Positions 37,901-46,655 of a stretch of DNA of 64,000 nucleotides are shown one piece after another. This DNA comes from Pseudomonas helmanticensis. Its GTDB lineage: Bacteria > Pseudomonadota > Gammaproteobacteria > Pseudomonadales > Pseudomonadaceae. The stretch spans positions 2,232,001 through 2,296,000 of the forward strand of contig NZ_FXUY01000001.1 in assembly GCF_900182985.1 (NCBI RefSeq), in the 5' to 3' direction. Position numbers and translations under genes: made by a program. Under the pieces are notes generated by a model. The model made no database searches, was not told where the DNA came from, and worked only from the letters and a program-made list of their open reading frames with translations. The first letter of the stretch is position 1. Each line of letters begins with the position of its first letter.

Positions 37901-38406
37901 CCGGCGGCTTCTTCGATGAAGTTACGCAGGTCTTCCGGCTTGGATTCGATCAGCTTGGAGATCATCCCCTGCTCGATGATCGAATAGCTGCGCGGGCCGA
38001 GGCCGGTGCCGAGGAAGATATCGGTGATGTCGCGACGCCGGCATTTGGTGCCGTTGAGGTAATACGTGGTCTGGCTGTCGCGGGTGACTTTGCGGCGAAT
38101 CGAAATCTCCGCGTACGCCGCGTACTCGCCCAGCAGCGTGCCGTCGGAGTTGTCGAAGACCAGCTCAATGCTCGCCTGACTCACCGGTTTGCGGCTGGTC
38201 GAACCGTTGAAGATGACGTCGGTCATCGACTCGCCACGGAGGTTCTTCGCCGAACTTTCGCCCATCACCCAGCGTACGGCGTCGATGATGTTCGACTTGC
38301 CGCAACCGTTCGGCCCGACGACCGCCGCCATGTTACTGGGGAAGTTCACCGTGGTCGGGTCGACGAAGGATTTGAATCCCGCCAGTTTGATGCACTTGAG
38401 CCGCAC
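34918..38406 (-). CDS. smc: Chromosome segregation protein SMC
   Basis: A protein of 1162 aa. Walker A is GPNGCGKSN (about 31-39). Two long coiled coils flank a hinge near the middle. The C-terminal ATPase half has the signature LLSGGEKALTALAL and Walker B FCMLDEVDAPLDD. I use the GTG at 38406, giving MRLKCIKLAGFKSF, the normal SMC start. It begins two bases after the stop of the upstream GntR gene, so the two are cotranscribed. SMC with ScpAB folds and separates the chromosome. Confidence 0.95.
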   Translation of the reverse strand: MRLKCIKLAGFKSFVDPTTVNFPSNMAAVVGPNGCGKSNIIDAVRWVMGESSAKNLRGESMTDVIFNGSTSRKPVSQASIELVFDNSDGTLLGEYAAYAEISIRRKVTRDSQTTYYLNGTKCRRRDITDIFLGTGLGPRSYSIIEQGMISKLIESKPEDLRNFIEEAAGISKYKERRRETENRIRRTHENLARLTDLRDELERQLERLHRQAEAAKKYQEFKAEERQLKAQLSALRWQDLNDQVGQRESIIGTQEISFEALVAEQRNADAAIERLRDGHHDLSERFNLVQGRFYSVGGDIARVEQSIQHGQQRLRQLQDDLKEAERARLETESHLGHDRTLLLTLGEELDMLVPEQEVTSAAAEEAAAALEDSESVMHGWQEQWDAFNLTAAEPRRQAEVQQSRIQQLETSMERLADRQKRLGEERALLSADPEDAAILQLNEQLAESEATLEDLQTSEEAQVEKLEQLRQELQQALTAQQQAQGDLQRLNGRLASLEALQQAALDPGTGTAEWLKEHNLAERPRLAEGLKVEAGWELAVETVLGADLQAVLVDDFSGFDLSGFTQGDLRLLSPASDGVRVAGSLLDKVDAQIDLSPWLGQVKPVDSLEQALALRGQLSAGESLISRDGYWVGRHFLRVRRASEAESGMLARGQEIEALHLEREEKEATVEAMETRLQTLRAQQRQQENGREHLRRLLQDEARQQGELKAQLSAGKAKAEQLTLRRTRLDEELVELGEQRELEHEQVGEARMHLQEALDAMALDTEQRELLLAQRDSLRERLDRVRQEARQHKDHAHQLAVRLGSLRAQHDSTRQALERLEMQSERLTEKREQLSLNLEEGEAPLEELRLKLEELLDKRMTVDEELKTAQIALEDADRELRDAEKRRTQAEQQSQLIRGQLEQQRMEWQALTVRRKALQDQLLEDGYDLNGVLATLTAQASEREAEEELERINARIQRLGAINLAAIDEYTQQSERKRYLDAQDADLVEALETLENVIRKIDKETRNRFKDTFDQINGGLQALFPKVFGGGRAYLELTGEDLLDTGVTIMAQPPGKKNSTIHLLSGGEKALTALALVFAIFKLNPAPFCMLDEVDAPLDDANVGRYARLVKEMSQTVQFIYITHNKIAMEMAEQLMGVTMHEPGCSRLVAVDVEEAMAMVDA

Positions 38407-38408
38407 GC

Positions 38409-39068
38409 TCAGGCAACCGTCAGCGCGGAGACCACCAGATCGCAACTGCGCTGGGCGTACGCCGTCAGCACGATGCGGATCTGCGGCAAATCACGGGCAA
38501 GCACGGCGGCCAGCAAGCGTTCGAACAGTTCGAGGAACTCGCTCATTGAAGCCTTGCGCTGTTCGAGGGCGAGGAAATACGCGCGGCTCATCGCCGGTTG
38601 CATGTTCTCGACCGTTTCTTGCAGGTACGGGTTATTGGCGAACGGATAGGCGGCGCGCATCACGCTGAAGCTGTCGTCGACGAAGCTGCGGATGTCCTGA
38701 CGCTCGAAGCTGGCGGTCAGGCGCTGCTGGATCTGCACGAACGGCGCCATGTCCGACTGTACTTGCCAGCCATTGGCGACCGAGTTGCCGAGCAGGATGT
38801 ACAGCTCGCTCATCAGCGTGCACAGGCTCTGCACCTTGTGCGGCGTCAGCTCGGTGACGTGCGCGCCACGCCGCGGCAGGATCGCGATCAGGTGGCGGCG
38901 TTCGAGGATCAGCAAGGCTTCGCGGACCGAGCCGCGGCTGACATTCAGTGCCAGCGTGACCTTCTGTTCCTGGATGCGCTCTCCCGGCTTCATTTCGCCA
39001 CGAATGATGCGTTCGGCGAGGTGGTGAGCAATTTGCTCGGCGAGGCTGTCCGGCGCCTTGAACGTCAT
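38409..39068 (-). CDS. GntR family transcriptional regulator (FCD domain)
   Basis: A protein of 219 aa. A winged helix-turn-helix (GERIQEQKVTLALNVSRGSV, REALLILERRHLI) is followed by a helical FCD ligand-binding domain. AAGGA lies six bases before ATG 39068. It faces xdhA across 290 bp and is joined to smc. Because the adjacent divergent operon degrades purines, it is a candidate regulator of xdhABC. Paired TGAC-N6-GTCA dyads between them are candidate operators. The ligand is unknown. Confidence 0.88.
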   Translation of the reverse strand: MTFKAPDSLAEQIAHHLAERIIRGEMKPGERIQEQKVTLALNVSRGSVREALLILERRHLIAILPRRGAHVTELTPHKVQSLCTLMSELYILLGNSVANGWQVQSDMAPFVQIQQRLTASFERQDIRSFVDDSFSVMRAAYPFANNPYLQETVENMQPAMSRAYFLALEQRKASMSEFLELFERLLAAVLARDLPQIRIVLTAYAQRSCDLVVSALTVA

Positions 39069-39263
39069 GGTTGTCCTTCAAACTCTATCGATCTGCACAA
39101 GCGGCGCAGTGTAGCGCAAATGCACGCTCATGGCGGAGTGCCCACGCAGCGGTTTTTGGCACGATTCCCGCAGTTTTCTTTAGAAAACCAAACAAAAAAC
39201 CGGGGCGACCGATGAGGGTCAATACTGAATAGACACGTTGTTGATCGACGAAATGGATTTTCC

Positions 39264-39313
39264 TGACCTTTAAGTCAGAAAACCATTGACCGAAAAGTCA
39301 GACCTGCTAAATT
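39264..39313 (+). promoter_or_regulatory. xdhA promoter with two dyad operators
   Basis: TTGACC (39286-39291), 16 bases, TAAATT (39308-39313) with an extended-10 TGC. Two dyads of the form TGAC-N6-GTCA lie at 39264-39277 and 39287-39300, 23 bp apart, the second covering the -35. This suggests a dimeric repressor binding twice on almost the same helix face. The rest of 39069-39263 shows nothing distinct. Confidence 0.6.
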
Positions 39314-39358
39314 CGGCTCAAGTCGGTTAACAACAATAATGAGTCTGCGAGGCCTTCC

Positions 39359-40813
39359 GTGATCCAGTTTTTACTTAACCAGGAACTCCGTAGCGAGCAC
39401 GCCCTGGACCCGAATCTGACTGTGCTCAATTACCTGCGTGAACACGTCGGTAAATCGGGCACCAAAGAAGGTTGCGCCAGCGGCGACTGCGGCGCCTGCA
39501 CCGTAGTGGTCGGCGAGTTGCAGACGGATGACGATGGCCGCGAACATATTCGCTATCGCAGCCTCAACTCGTGCCTGACCTTTGTGTCGTCGCTGCACGG
39601 CAAGCAATTGATCAGTGTCGAGGATCTCAAGCACCAAGGCGAACTGCACAGCGTGCAGAAAGCCATGGTCGAGTGCCACGGTTCGCAGTGCGGTTTCTGC
39701 ACCCCCGGTTTCGTCATGTCGCTGTTCGCTCTGCAAAAGAACAGCGATGCACCGGATCACGCCAAGGCCCACGAAGCGCTGGCCGGCAACCTCTGCCGCT
39801 GCACCGGCTACCGGCCGATTCTGGCGGCTGCCGAGCAATCCTGCTGTGGCAAGCAACCGGATCAGTTCGATGCCCGCGAAGCAGACACCATTGCTCGTCT
39901 GAAAGCCATCGCTCCGACCGATATCGGCGAACTCAACAGCGGCGACAAGCGCTGCCTGGTGCCGCTGACCGTCGCTGATCTGGCCGATCTCTATGACGCC
40001 TATCCACAAGCTCGCCTGCTGGCTGGCGGTACCGATCTGGCGCTGGAAGTCACTCAATTCCACCGCACCTTGCCGGTGATGATCTACGTCGGCAACGTCG
40101 CCGAAATGAAGCGCATCGACACCTTCGGTGACCGCATCGAAATCGGCGCCGCCACCGCCCTCTCCGACTGCTACGAAGCGTTGAACGCCGAGTACCCGGA
40201 CTTCGGCGAACTGCTGCACCGCTTCGCCTCCCTGCAAATCCGCAACCAGGGCACCCTCGGCGGCAACATCGGCAACGCCTCGCCGATCGGTGACTCGCCA
40301 CCGCTGCTGATCGCCCTCGGCGCACAGGTTGTGCTGTGCAAAGGCGAAACCCGCCGCACCTTGAACCTCGACGATTACTTCATCGATTACAAAGTCACTG
40401 CCCGTCAGGAAAGTGAATTCATCGAGAAGATCATCGTGCCGCGCGCCACGGCTGAACAGTTGTTCCGCGCCTACAAAGTCTCCAAGCGTCTGGACGATGA
40501 CATCTCTGCCGTCTGCGCCGCGTTCAACCTGCGCGTCGAAAACGGCGTGATCACCGATGCACGCATGGCCTTCGGTGGCATGGCCGCGATCCCGAAACGC
40601 GCCGCTCACTGTGAAGCCGTGTTGATCGGTGCGCCGTTCAACAATGCCGTGGTCGAACGCGCCTGCGCCGCACTGGCGGAAGATTTCATCCCGCTCTCGG
40701 ACTTCCGCGCCAGCAAGGAATATCGCCTGCTCAGCGCGCAGAACCTGCTGCGCAAATACTTCATCGAACTGCAAACACCGCACATCGAGACTCGGGTGAC
40801 CGCTTATGTCTAA
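39359..40813 (+). CDS. xdhA: Xanthine dehydrogenase small subunit (FeS/FAD)
   Basis: A protein of 484 aa carrying both 2Fe-2S clusters and FAD. The first cluster is in GCASGDCGACTVV (C39, C44, C47), the second in CGFCTPGF with CRCTGYRP. The FAD-binding stretch is LLAGGTDLALEV with LGGNIGNASPIGD. It passes electrons from the molybdenum centre of XdhB to NAD. The start is a GTG at 39359 (MIQFLLNQEL) with GCGAGG upstream. It overlaps xdhB by eight bases. Confidence 0.95.
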   Translation: MIQFLLNQELRSEHALDPNLTVLNYLREHVGKSGTKEGCASGDCGACTVVVGELQTDDDGREHIRYRSLNSCLTFVSSLHGKQLISVEDLKHQGELHSVQKAMVECHGSQCGFCTPGFVMSLFALQKNSDAPDHAKAHEALAGNLCRCTGYRPILAAAEQSCCGKQPDQFDAREADTIARLKAIAPTDIGELNSGDKRCLVPLTVADLADLYDAYPQARLLAGGTDLALEVTQFHRTLPVMIYVGNVAEMKRIDTFGDRIEIGAATALSDCYEALNAEYPDFGELLHRFASLQIRNQGTLGGNIGNASPIGDSPPLLIALGAQVVLCKGETRRTLNLDDYFIDYKVTARQESEFIEKIIVPRATAEQLFRAYKVSKRLDDDISAVCAAFNLRVENGVITDARMAFGGMAAIPKRAAHCEAVLIGAPFNNAVVERACAALAEDFIPLSDFRASKEYRLLSAQNLLRKYFIELQTPHIETRVTAYV

Positions 40814-43199
40814 CCATCACGGCGTAGAAAAAACCCAAGCCGAACTGGCTGAACTGTTCGCCCAGGACCTGACTTCCGGTGTCGGCCGCAGCGTCAAGCA
40901 CGACAGCGCCGCCAAGCACGTGTCCGGTGAAGCGCAGTACATCGATGATCGCCTGGAATTTCCGAATCAGCTGCACCTGTATGCACGCATGTCGGACCGC
41001 GCCCACGCGAAAATCATCAGCATCGACACCTCGCCGTGCTACGCCTTCGAAGGCGTGCGCATCGCCATCACCCACGAAGACGTGCCGGGCTTGAAAGACA
41101 TCGGCCCGTTGATGCCGGGCGACCCGCTGCTGGCCATCGATGACGTGCAATTCGTCGGTCAACCGGTGCTCGCCGTCGCGGCGAAAGATCTGGAAACCGC
41201 GCGCAAAGCGGCGATGGCCGCGATCATCGAATACGAAGATCTCGAACCGGTGCTCGACGTGGTCGAAGCCCTGCGCAAACGCCACTTCGTGCTCGACAGC
41301 CACACCCACCAGCGCGGCGATTCGGTCTCCGCACTGGCGACAGCTGAACATCGCATCCAGGGCACGCTGCACATCGGCGGTCAGGAACACTTCTATCTGG
41401 AGACGCAAATCTCTTCGGTGATGCCGACTGAAGACGGCGGCATGATTGTCTACTGCTCGACGCAGAACCCGACTGAAGTGCAGAAACTGGTCGCCGAAGT
41501 GCTCGACGTATCGATGAACAAAATCGTCGTCGACATGCGCCGCATGGGCGGTGGTTTCGGCGGCAAGGAAACCCAGGCCGCCAGCCCGGCGTGCCTGTGC
41601 GCGGTGGTTGCGCACCTTACCGGGCAGCCAACCAAGATGCGCCTGCCGCGCGTCGAAGACATGCTGATGACCGGCAAGCGTCACCCGTTCTACGTCGAAT
41701 ACGACGTCGGCTTCGACAGCACCGGGCGCCTGCACGGGATCAACATGGATCTGGCCGGCAACTGCGGCTGCTCGCCGGACTTGTCCGCCTCCATCGTTGA
41801 CCGGGCGATGTTCCACTCCGACAACTCTTATTACCTCGGCGACGCGACCATCAACGGTCATCGCTGCAAAACCAACACTGCATCGAACACCGCGTACCGT
41901 GGTTTCGGTGGCCCGCAAGGCATGGTCGCGATCGAAGAAGTGATGGACGCAATTGCCCGTCACCTGCAACTCGATCCGCTGGTGGTGCGCAAGGCCAACT
42001 ACTACGGCAAGACCGAGCGCAACGTCACCCATTACTACCAGACCGTCGAGCACAACATGCTCGAGGAAATGACCGCTGAACTGGAAGAAAGCAGCCAGTA
42101 TCACGAACGCCGCGAAGCGATCCGTCGCTACAACGCGAACAGCCCGATCCTGAAAAAAGGCTTGGCGCTGACCCCGGTGAAATTCGGTATTTCCTTCACC
42201 GCGAGCTTCTTGAACCAGGCTGGCGCGTTGATCCATATTTACACCGACGGCAGCATCCACCTGAACCACGGCGGCACCGAAATGGGCCAGGGTTTGAACA
42301 CCAAAGTCGCGCAGGTCGTGGCTGAAGTGTTCCAGGTGGAAATCGATCGCGTGCAGATCACTGCGACCAACACCGACAAGGTGCCAAACACCTCGCCGAC
42401 CGCGGCGTCCAGCGGCGCTGACCTGAACGGTAAAGCGGCGCAGAACGCGGCGGAAATCATCAAGAAACGCTTGATCGAATTCGCTGCGCGGCACTTCAAA
42501 GTCACTGAAGAAGATGTTGAATTCCACAACGGCCACGTGCGTGTTCGCGATCACATCCTGACCTTTGAAGCGCTGATCCAGCAGGCGTATTTCAACCAGG
42601 TGTCGCTGTCGAGCACCGGCTTCTACAAAACCCCGAAAATCTACTACGACCGCAGCCAGGCGCGTGGCCGTCCGTTCTACTACTTCGCCTTTGGCGCGGC
42701 GTGCTGCGAAGTGATCGTCGACACCCTGACCGGCGAATACAAGATGCTGCGTACCGACATCCTGCACGACGTCGGCGCCTCGCTGAACCCGTCCATCGAC
42801 ATCGGTCAGGTCGAGGGTGGCTTCATCCAGGGCATGGGCTGGCTGACCATGGAAGAGCTGGTCTGGAACAACAAAGGCAAGCTGATGACCAACGGCCCGG
42901 CCAGCTACAAGATCCCGGCCGTGGCGGACATGCCGCTCGACCTGCGGGTGAAACTGGTGGAAAACCGCAAGAACCCGGAAGACACGGTGTTCCATTCCAA
43001 GGCTGTCGGTGAGCCGCCGTTCATGCTCGGGATTGCGTCGTGGTGTGCGATCAAGGATGCGGTGGCGAGCCTCGGTGACTACAAGCATCAGCCGCAGATC
43101 GATGCGCCGGCGACACCGGAGCGGGTGTTGTGGGGTTGCGAGCAGATGCGGCAGTTGAAAGCGGTGAAGGCTGTCGAAGCTGAAACCGAGGTTGTTTGA
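40806..43199 (+). CDS. xdhB: Xanthine dehydrogenase molybdopterin-binding subunit
   Basis: A protein of 797 aa binding the molybdenum cofactor and oxidising hypoxanthine and xanthine to urate. Motifs include the GRSVKHDSAAKHVSGEAQYI start, the glycine loop MGGGFGGKET, TAYRGFGGPQGM, the HGGTEMGQGLNTK segment and the late KAVGEPPFMLG with the catalytic glutamate. Length fits the family. The next gene, xdhC, is 126 bp downstream, and the gap is filled by a family F repeat. Confidence 0.95.
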   Translation: MSNHHGVEKTQAELAELFAQDLTSGVGRSVKHDSAAKHVSGEAQYIDDRLEFPNQLHLYARMSDRAHAKIISIDTSPCYAFEGVRIAITHEDVPGLKDIGPLMPGDPLLAIDDVQFVGQPVLAVAAKDLETARKAAMAAIIEYEDLEPVLDVVEALRKRHFVLDSHTHQRGDSVSALATAEHRIQGTLHIGGQEHFYLETQISSVMPTEDGGMIVYCSTQNPTEVQKLVAEVLDVSMNKIVVDMRRMGGGFGGKETQAASPACLCAVVAHLTGQPTKMRLPRVEDMLMTGKRHPFYVEYDVGFDSTGRLHGINMDLAGNCGCSPDLSASIVDRAMFHSDNSYYLGDATINGHRCKTNTASNTAYRGFGGPQGMVAIEEVMDAIARHLQLDPLVVRKANYYGKTERNVTHYYQTVEHNMLEEMTAELEESSQYHERREAIRRYNANSPILKKGLALTPVKFGISFTASFLNQAGALIHIYTDGSIHLNHGGTEMGQGLNTKVAQVVAEVFQVEIDRVQITATNTDKVPNTSPTAASSGADLNGKAAQNAAEIIKKRLIEFAARHFKVTEEDVEFHNGHVRVRDHILTFEALIQQAYFNQVSLSSTGFYKTPKIYYDRSQARGRPFYYFAFGAACCEVIVDTLTGEYKMLRTDILHDVGASLNPSIDIGQVEGGFIQGMGWLTMEELVWNNKGKLMTNGPASYKIPAVADMPLDLRVKLVENRKNPEDTVFHSKAVGEPPFMLGIASWCAIKDAVASLGDYKHQPQIDAPATPERVLWGCEQMRQLKAVKAVEAETEVV

Positions 43200-43200
43200 T

Positions 43201-43313
43201 GATCGTTCCCACCCTCTGCGTGGGAATGCAGCCCGCGACGCTCTGCGTCGCATCCTGAACAGCGGACGCGGAGCGTCCAGTGATGCATTCCCACGCAGAG
43301 CGTGGGAACGATC
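43201..43313. repeat. Family F repeat within the xdh operon
   Basis: Ends GATCGTTCCCACCCTCTGCG and CGCAGAGCGTGGGAACGATC with GGACGCGGAGCGTCC inside. It begins one base after the xdhB stop and ends 12 bases before the xdhC start, so it is part of the operon mRNA. Confidence 0.85.
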
Positions 43314-43325
43314 TGAGAGGTGTGT

Positions 43326-44183
43326 ATGTACAACTGGATCGACGCCCTCGCTGACCTGCAGAACCAGGGCGAACCCTGCGTTCTGGTGACGATCATCGAA
43401 GAACTCGGCTCGACGCCACGCAACGCCGGCTCGAAAATGGTCATCAGCGCCAACCAGAGTTTCGACACCATCGGTGGCGGGCATCTGGAATACAAAGCCA
43501 TGCAGATCGCCCGCGAAATGCTCGCCAGCGGTAAGCAGGACACCCATCTGGAGCGCTTCAGCCTCGGCGCCAGCCTTGGCCAGTGCTGCGGCGGCGCCAC
43601 CGTGTTGCTGTTCGAACCGATGGGCCAGGTGCAGGCGCAAATCGCCGTGTTCGGTGCCGGCCACGTCGGCCGCGCTTTGGTGCCATTGCTCGCCAGCCTG
43701 CCCTGCCGGGTGCGCTGGATCGATTCGCGCGATGCCGAATTCCCCGAACACATCCCCCACGGCGTGCGTAAAATCGTTTCCGAAGAGCCTGTGGATGAAA
43801 TCGATGACCTGCCCGCTGGCAGTTATTGCATCGTCATGACCCACAACCATCAGCTCGACCTTGAACTCACTGCCGCGATTCTCAAGCGCAACGACTTCGC
43901 CTACTTCGGCCTGATCGGTTCGAAGACCAAACGTGCGAAGTTCGAACACCGCCTGCGTGATCGCGGTTTCGACAGCGGCGTCGTGCAACGCATGCGCTGC
44001 CCGATGGGCATCGGCGAAGTCAAAGGCAAACTGCCTGTGGAAATCGCCATCTCCATCGCTGGCGAAATCATCGCCACCTATAACGCCAACTTCGGCCAGC
44101 AGACTGCCAGCGCCGAACCGATTGCCAAACTGCTGCCGGTTTCGCGGCGCAATCAGGCCGCCAAACTCAAAGCCTCAAACTGA
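43326..44183 (+). CDS. xdhC: Xanthine dehydrogenase accessory protein XdhC
   Basis: A protein of 285 aa that sulfurates and inserts the molybdenum cofactor into XdhB. The N-terminal XdhC/CoxI domain has EELGSTPRNAGSKMVI and GGGHLEYKAM. The Rossmann-like C-terminal domain starts IAVFGAGHVGRALV. The start ATG 43326 follows GAGAGGTGTGT, the last part of which overlaps the repeat boundary. Confidence 0.93.
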   Translation: MYNWIDALADLQNQGEPCVLVTIIEELGSTPRNAGSKMVISANQSFDTIGGGHLEYKAMQIAREMLASGKQDTHLERFSLGASLGQCCGGATVLLFEPMGQVQAQIAVFGAGHVGRALVPLLASLPCRVRWIDSRDAEFPEHIPHGVRKIVSEEPVDEIDDLPAGSYCIVMTHNHQLDLELTAAILKRNDFAYFGLIGSKTKRAKFEHRLRDRGFDSGVVQRMRCPMGIGEVKGKLPVEIAISIAGEIIATYNANFGQQTASAEPIAKLLPVSRRNQAAKLKASN

Positions 44184-44196
44184 TTAGAGAACCCTC

Positions 44197-45501
44197 ATGC
44201 CTCTGACTCGTAAAGCCTACCGCGCCGCCATCCTGCACAGCATCGCCGACCCCGCCGAAGTCGGGATCGAAGCCTCCTACGAATATTTCGAGGATGGCCT
44301 GCTGGTGGTCGATGGCGGCAAGATCAGCGCCCTTGGCCACGCCAGTGATTTGCTGCCGACACTGCCGGCGGATATCGAAATCGAGCACTACAAGGACGCG
44401 CTGATCACCCCGGGCTTCATCGACACCCATATTCACTTGCCGCAAACCGGCATGGTCGGTGCCTACGGTGAGCAACTGCTCGACTGGTTGAACACCTACA
44501 CCTTCCCTTGCGAAAGCCAGTTCGGCGACAAGGCCCACGCTGACGACGTTGCGGACATATTCATCAAGGAACTGCTGCGCAACGGCACCACCACCGCGCT
44601 GGTGTTCGGCAGCGTGCACCCGCAGTCGGTGAACTCGTTTTTCGAAAAGGCCGAGAAGCTCGATCTGCGGATGATCGCCGGCAAGGTAATGATGGACCGC
44701 AACGCGCCGGATTATCTGACCGATACCGCTGAATCGAGCTACGTCGAGAGCAAAGCGCTGATCGAGCGTTGGCATGGCAAGGGTCGTCTGCACTATGCGG
44801 TGACTCCGCGCTTCGCACCGACCAGCACCCCGGAACAACTGACCCTTGCCGGGCAACTGCTCACCGAATACCCGGATCTGTACATGCAGACCCACATCAG
44901 CGAGAACCTCAAGGAAATCGAATGGGTCAAGGAACTGTTCCCGGAGCGCAAGGGCTACCTCGACGTTTACGACCACTACAAATTGCTCGGCGAGCGCTCG
45001 GTGTTCGCTCACGGCGTACACCTGTGCGACGACGAATGCGCGCGTCTGGCGGAAACCGGTTCGGCGATCTCGTTCTGCCCGACCTCGAACTTCTTCCTCG
45101 GTAGCGGCTTGTTCAACTTGCCGATGGCCGAGAAGCACAAACTCAATGTCGGCCTCGGCACTGACGTTGGTGGCGGCACCAGCTTTTCGCTGCTGCAGAC
45201 GCTGAACGAAGCGTACAAAGTGATGCAACTGCAAGGTGCGCGACTGAGTCCGTTCAAGTCGCTGTACCTGGCGACCCTCGGTGGCGCACGAGCGCTGCGT
45301 CTGGAAGACAAGATCGGCAACCTGCAACCCGGTTCCGACGCCGACTTCCTGGTGCTCGATTACAACGCTACGCCGCTGCTGAGCTACCGCTTGAAGCAGA
45401 CCAATAACATTGCCGAAACGTTGTTTGTGTTGATGACGCTGGGGGATGACCGCACGGTGCAGCAGACGTACGCGGCGGGGGCATTGGTGCATCAGCGCTG
45501 A
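44197..45501 (+). CDS. guaD: Guanine deaminase
   Basis: A zinc amidohydrolase of 434 aa converting guanine to xanthine, the substrate of the XdhAB enzyme encoded just upstream. Metal ligands are in FIDTHIHLPQ. The substrate block GAYGEQLLDWLNTYTFPCE is diagnostic for GuaD. Later ligands are in MQTHISE, FAHGVHL and GLGTDVGGG. It starts 13 bases after xdhC and ends the operon. Confidence 0.95.
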   Translation: MPLTRKAYRAAILHSIADPAEVGIEASYEYFEDGLLVVDGGKISALGHASDLLPTLPADIEIEHYKDALITPGFIDTHIHLPQTGMVGAYGEQLLDWLNTYTFPCESQFGDKAHADDVADIFIKELLRNGTTTALVFGSVHPQSVNSFFEKAEKLDLRMIAGKVMMDRNAPDYLTDTAESSYVESKALIERWHGKGRLHYAVTPRFAPTSTPEQLTLAGQLLTEYPDLYMQTHISENLKEIEWVKELFPERKGYLDVYDHYKLLGERSVFAHGVHLCDDECARLAETGSAISFCPTSNFFLGSGLFNLPMAEKHKLNVGLGTDVGGGTSFSLLQTLNEAYKVMQLQGARLSPFKSLYLATLGGARALRLEDKIGNLQPGSDADFLVLDYNATPLLSYRLKQTNNIAETLFVLMTLGDDRTVQQTYAAGALVHQR

Positions 45502-45517
45502 GTTTTCCCCACCCCAT

Positions 45518-45620
45518 GATCATTCCCACGCTCTGCGTGGGAATGCAGCCCGTGACGCTCCGCGTCGCTGGACGCGGAGCGTCCCTAGAGGCGTTCCCAC
45601 GCAAAGCGTGGGAACGATCA
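45518..45620. repeat. Family F repeat after guaD
   Basis: Ends GATCATTCCCACGCTCTGCG and GCAAAGCGTGGGAACGATCA with TGGACGCGGAGCGTCC inside. Third copy in the window. Confidence 0.85.
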
Positions 45621-45628
45621 AAGGCATA

Positions 45629-45669
45629 AAAAATCCCCCGGAGGTATTCACCCCCCCGAGGGATTTTTA
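45629..45669 (+). terminator. Terminator of the xdhABC-guaD operon
   Basis: Stem AAAATCCCCCGG ... CCGAGGGATTTTT around AGGTATTCACCC, followed by ATTGCC. It lies 128 bp after guaD, beyond the repeat. Confidence 0.75.
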
Positions 45670-45681
45670 TTGCCTGTCAGG

Positions 45682-45784
45682 ACGCCATCGCGAGCAGGCT
45701 CACTCCTACGGTTGATCTTTGTTGCTCACACATTATGTGGTCACTGAAGATCCACTGTAGGAGTGAGCCTGCTCGCGAAGGGGT
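45682..45784. repeat. Palindromic repeat (family B/C variant)
   Basis: Converging arms ATCGCGAGCAGGCTCACTCC and TAGGAGTGAGCCTGCTCGCG, joined by a loop with TCACACATTATGTGGTCACT. It lies between the convergent guaD and GntR genes. Confidence 0.82.
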
Positions 45785-45798
45785 CGACTCGGTATCCC

Positions 45799-46563
45799 TT
45801 AGAGCTTGGCCGCAGAACGCCCTGGCTTCTTGGTCTGCAACAAATGCGAGAACACCGCATGCAAATCATCCGACGCGCCTTCCTCGTCGAGGTTGAGCTT
45901 GCTGTCGATGTGATCCATGTGGTGCATCATCAAATCCACTGCCAGCTCGCCGTTGCGCGCTTCGATCGCGTCGATCAATTGCGTGTGTTCGTCATACGAG
46001 CAGTGCGAACGGTTGCCGCTTTCATACTGGGCAATGATCAGCGAGGTCTGCGAGACCAGGCTGCGCTGGAAGCTCACCAGCGGCGCGTTTTTCGCCGCTT
46101 CGGCGAGTTTCAGGTGAAATTCACCCGACAGGCGAATGCCGGCGCCGCGATCACCACGGGAGAAGCTGTCGCGTTCGTCGTTGACCATCTGGCGCAGTTC
46201 GGCGATCTGTTCGGCGGTGGCATGCAGCACGGCCAATTCAGTGATCGCACGTTCGACCAGACGGCGCGCCATGAACACCTGACGGGCTTCTTCAACGCTC
46301 GGGCTGGCAACGACGGCGCCACGGTTCGGCCGCAACAGCACGACGCCTTCATGGGCCAGACGCGACAGCGCGCGGCGAATGATGGTGCGGCTGACCCCGA
46401 AGATTTCCCCCAGCGCTTCTTCGCTCAATTTTGTGCCGGGCGCCAGACGCTGTTCGAGGATGGCCTCGAAGATATGCGCGTAGACAATATCGTCCTGGGT
46501 TCCGCTGCGGCCGGCTTTGCCTGCTCGCGGTTGTTTCTTGAGGGGTTGCAACTGTTCGTTCAT
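45799..46563 (-). CDS. GntR family transcriptional regulator (FCD domain)
   Basis: A protein of 254 aa. A basic N-terminal extension (KKQPRAGKAGRSG) precedes the winged helix (LEQRLAPGTKLSEEALGEIF, VSRTIIRRALSRL) and an FCD domain with metal-type His residues (HMDHI region). The start MNEQLQPLKK at 46563 is chosen because upstream in-frame sequence runs into the REP. It diverges from the BenE-like transporter and follows guaD, so it probably controls purine or related transport. A candidate operator lies at 46656. Confidence 0.85.
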   Translation of the reverse strand: MNEQLQPLKKQPRAGKAGRSGTQDDIVYAHIFEAILEQRLAPGTKLSEEALGEIFGVSRTIIRRALSRLAHEGVVLLRPNRGAVVASPSVEEARQVFMARRLVERAITELAVLHATAEQIAELRQMVNDERDSFSRGDRGAGIRLSGEFHLKLAEAAKNAPLVSFQRSLVSQTSLIIAQYESGNRSHCSYDEHTQLIDAIEARNGELAVDLMMHHMDHIDSKLNLDEEGASDDLHAVFSHLLQTKKPGRSAAKL

Positions 46564-46655
46564 GGGCACTCGAGTCGGGAGAACTGCGGCGAATAGACCG
46601 TGACTGTAATACGGCACAGTAGGTCGCTGGCAAGTATCGCGTAAAAAACACCGCG

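Noticed and set aside
36853..38649. Long plus-strand frame opposite smc
   Set aside because: Antisense to the SMC coiled coil; the Leu/Phe-rich product reflects the complement of Glu/Gln/Arg codons.
40761..43988. Minus-strand frame of more than 1000 codons opposite xdhB and xdhC
   Set aside because: It runs antisense through two clear genes and a repeat. Its composition is a codon-bias shadow, and no start signal or domain is visible.
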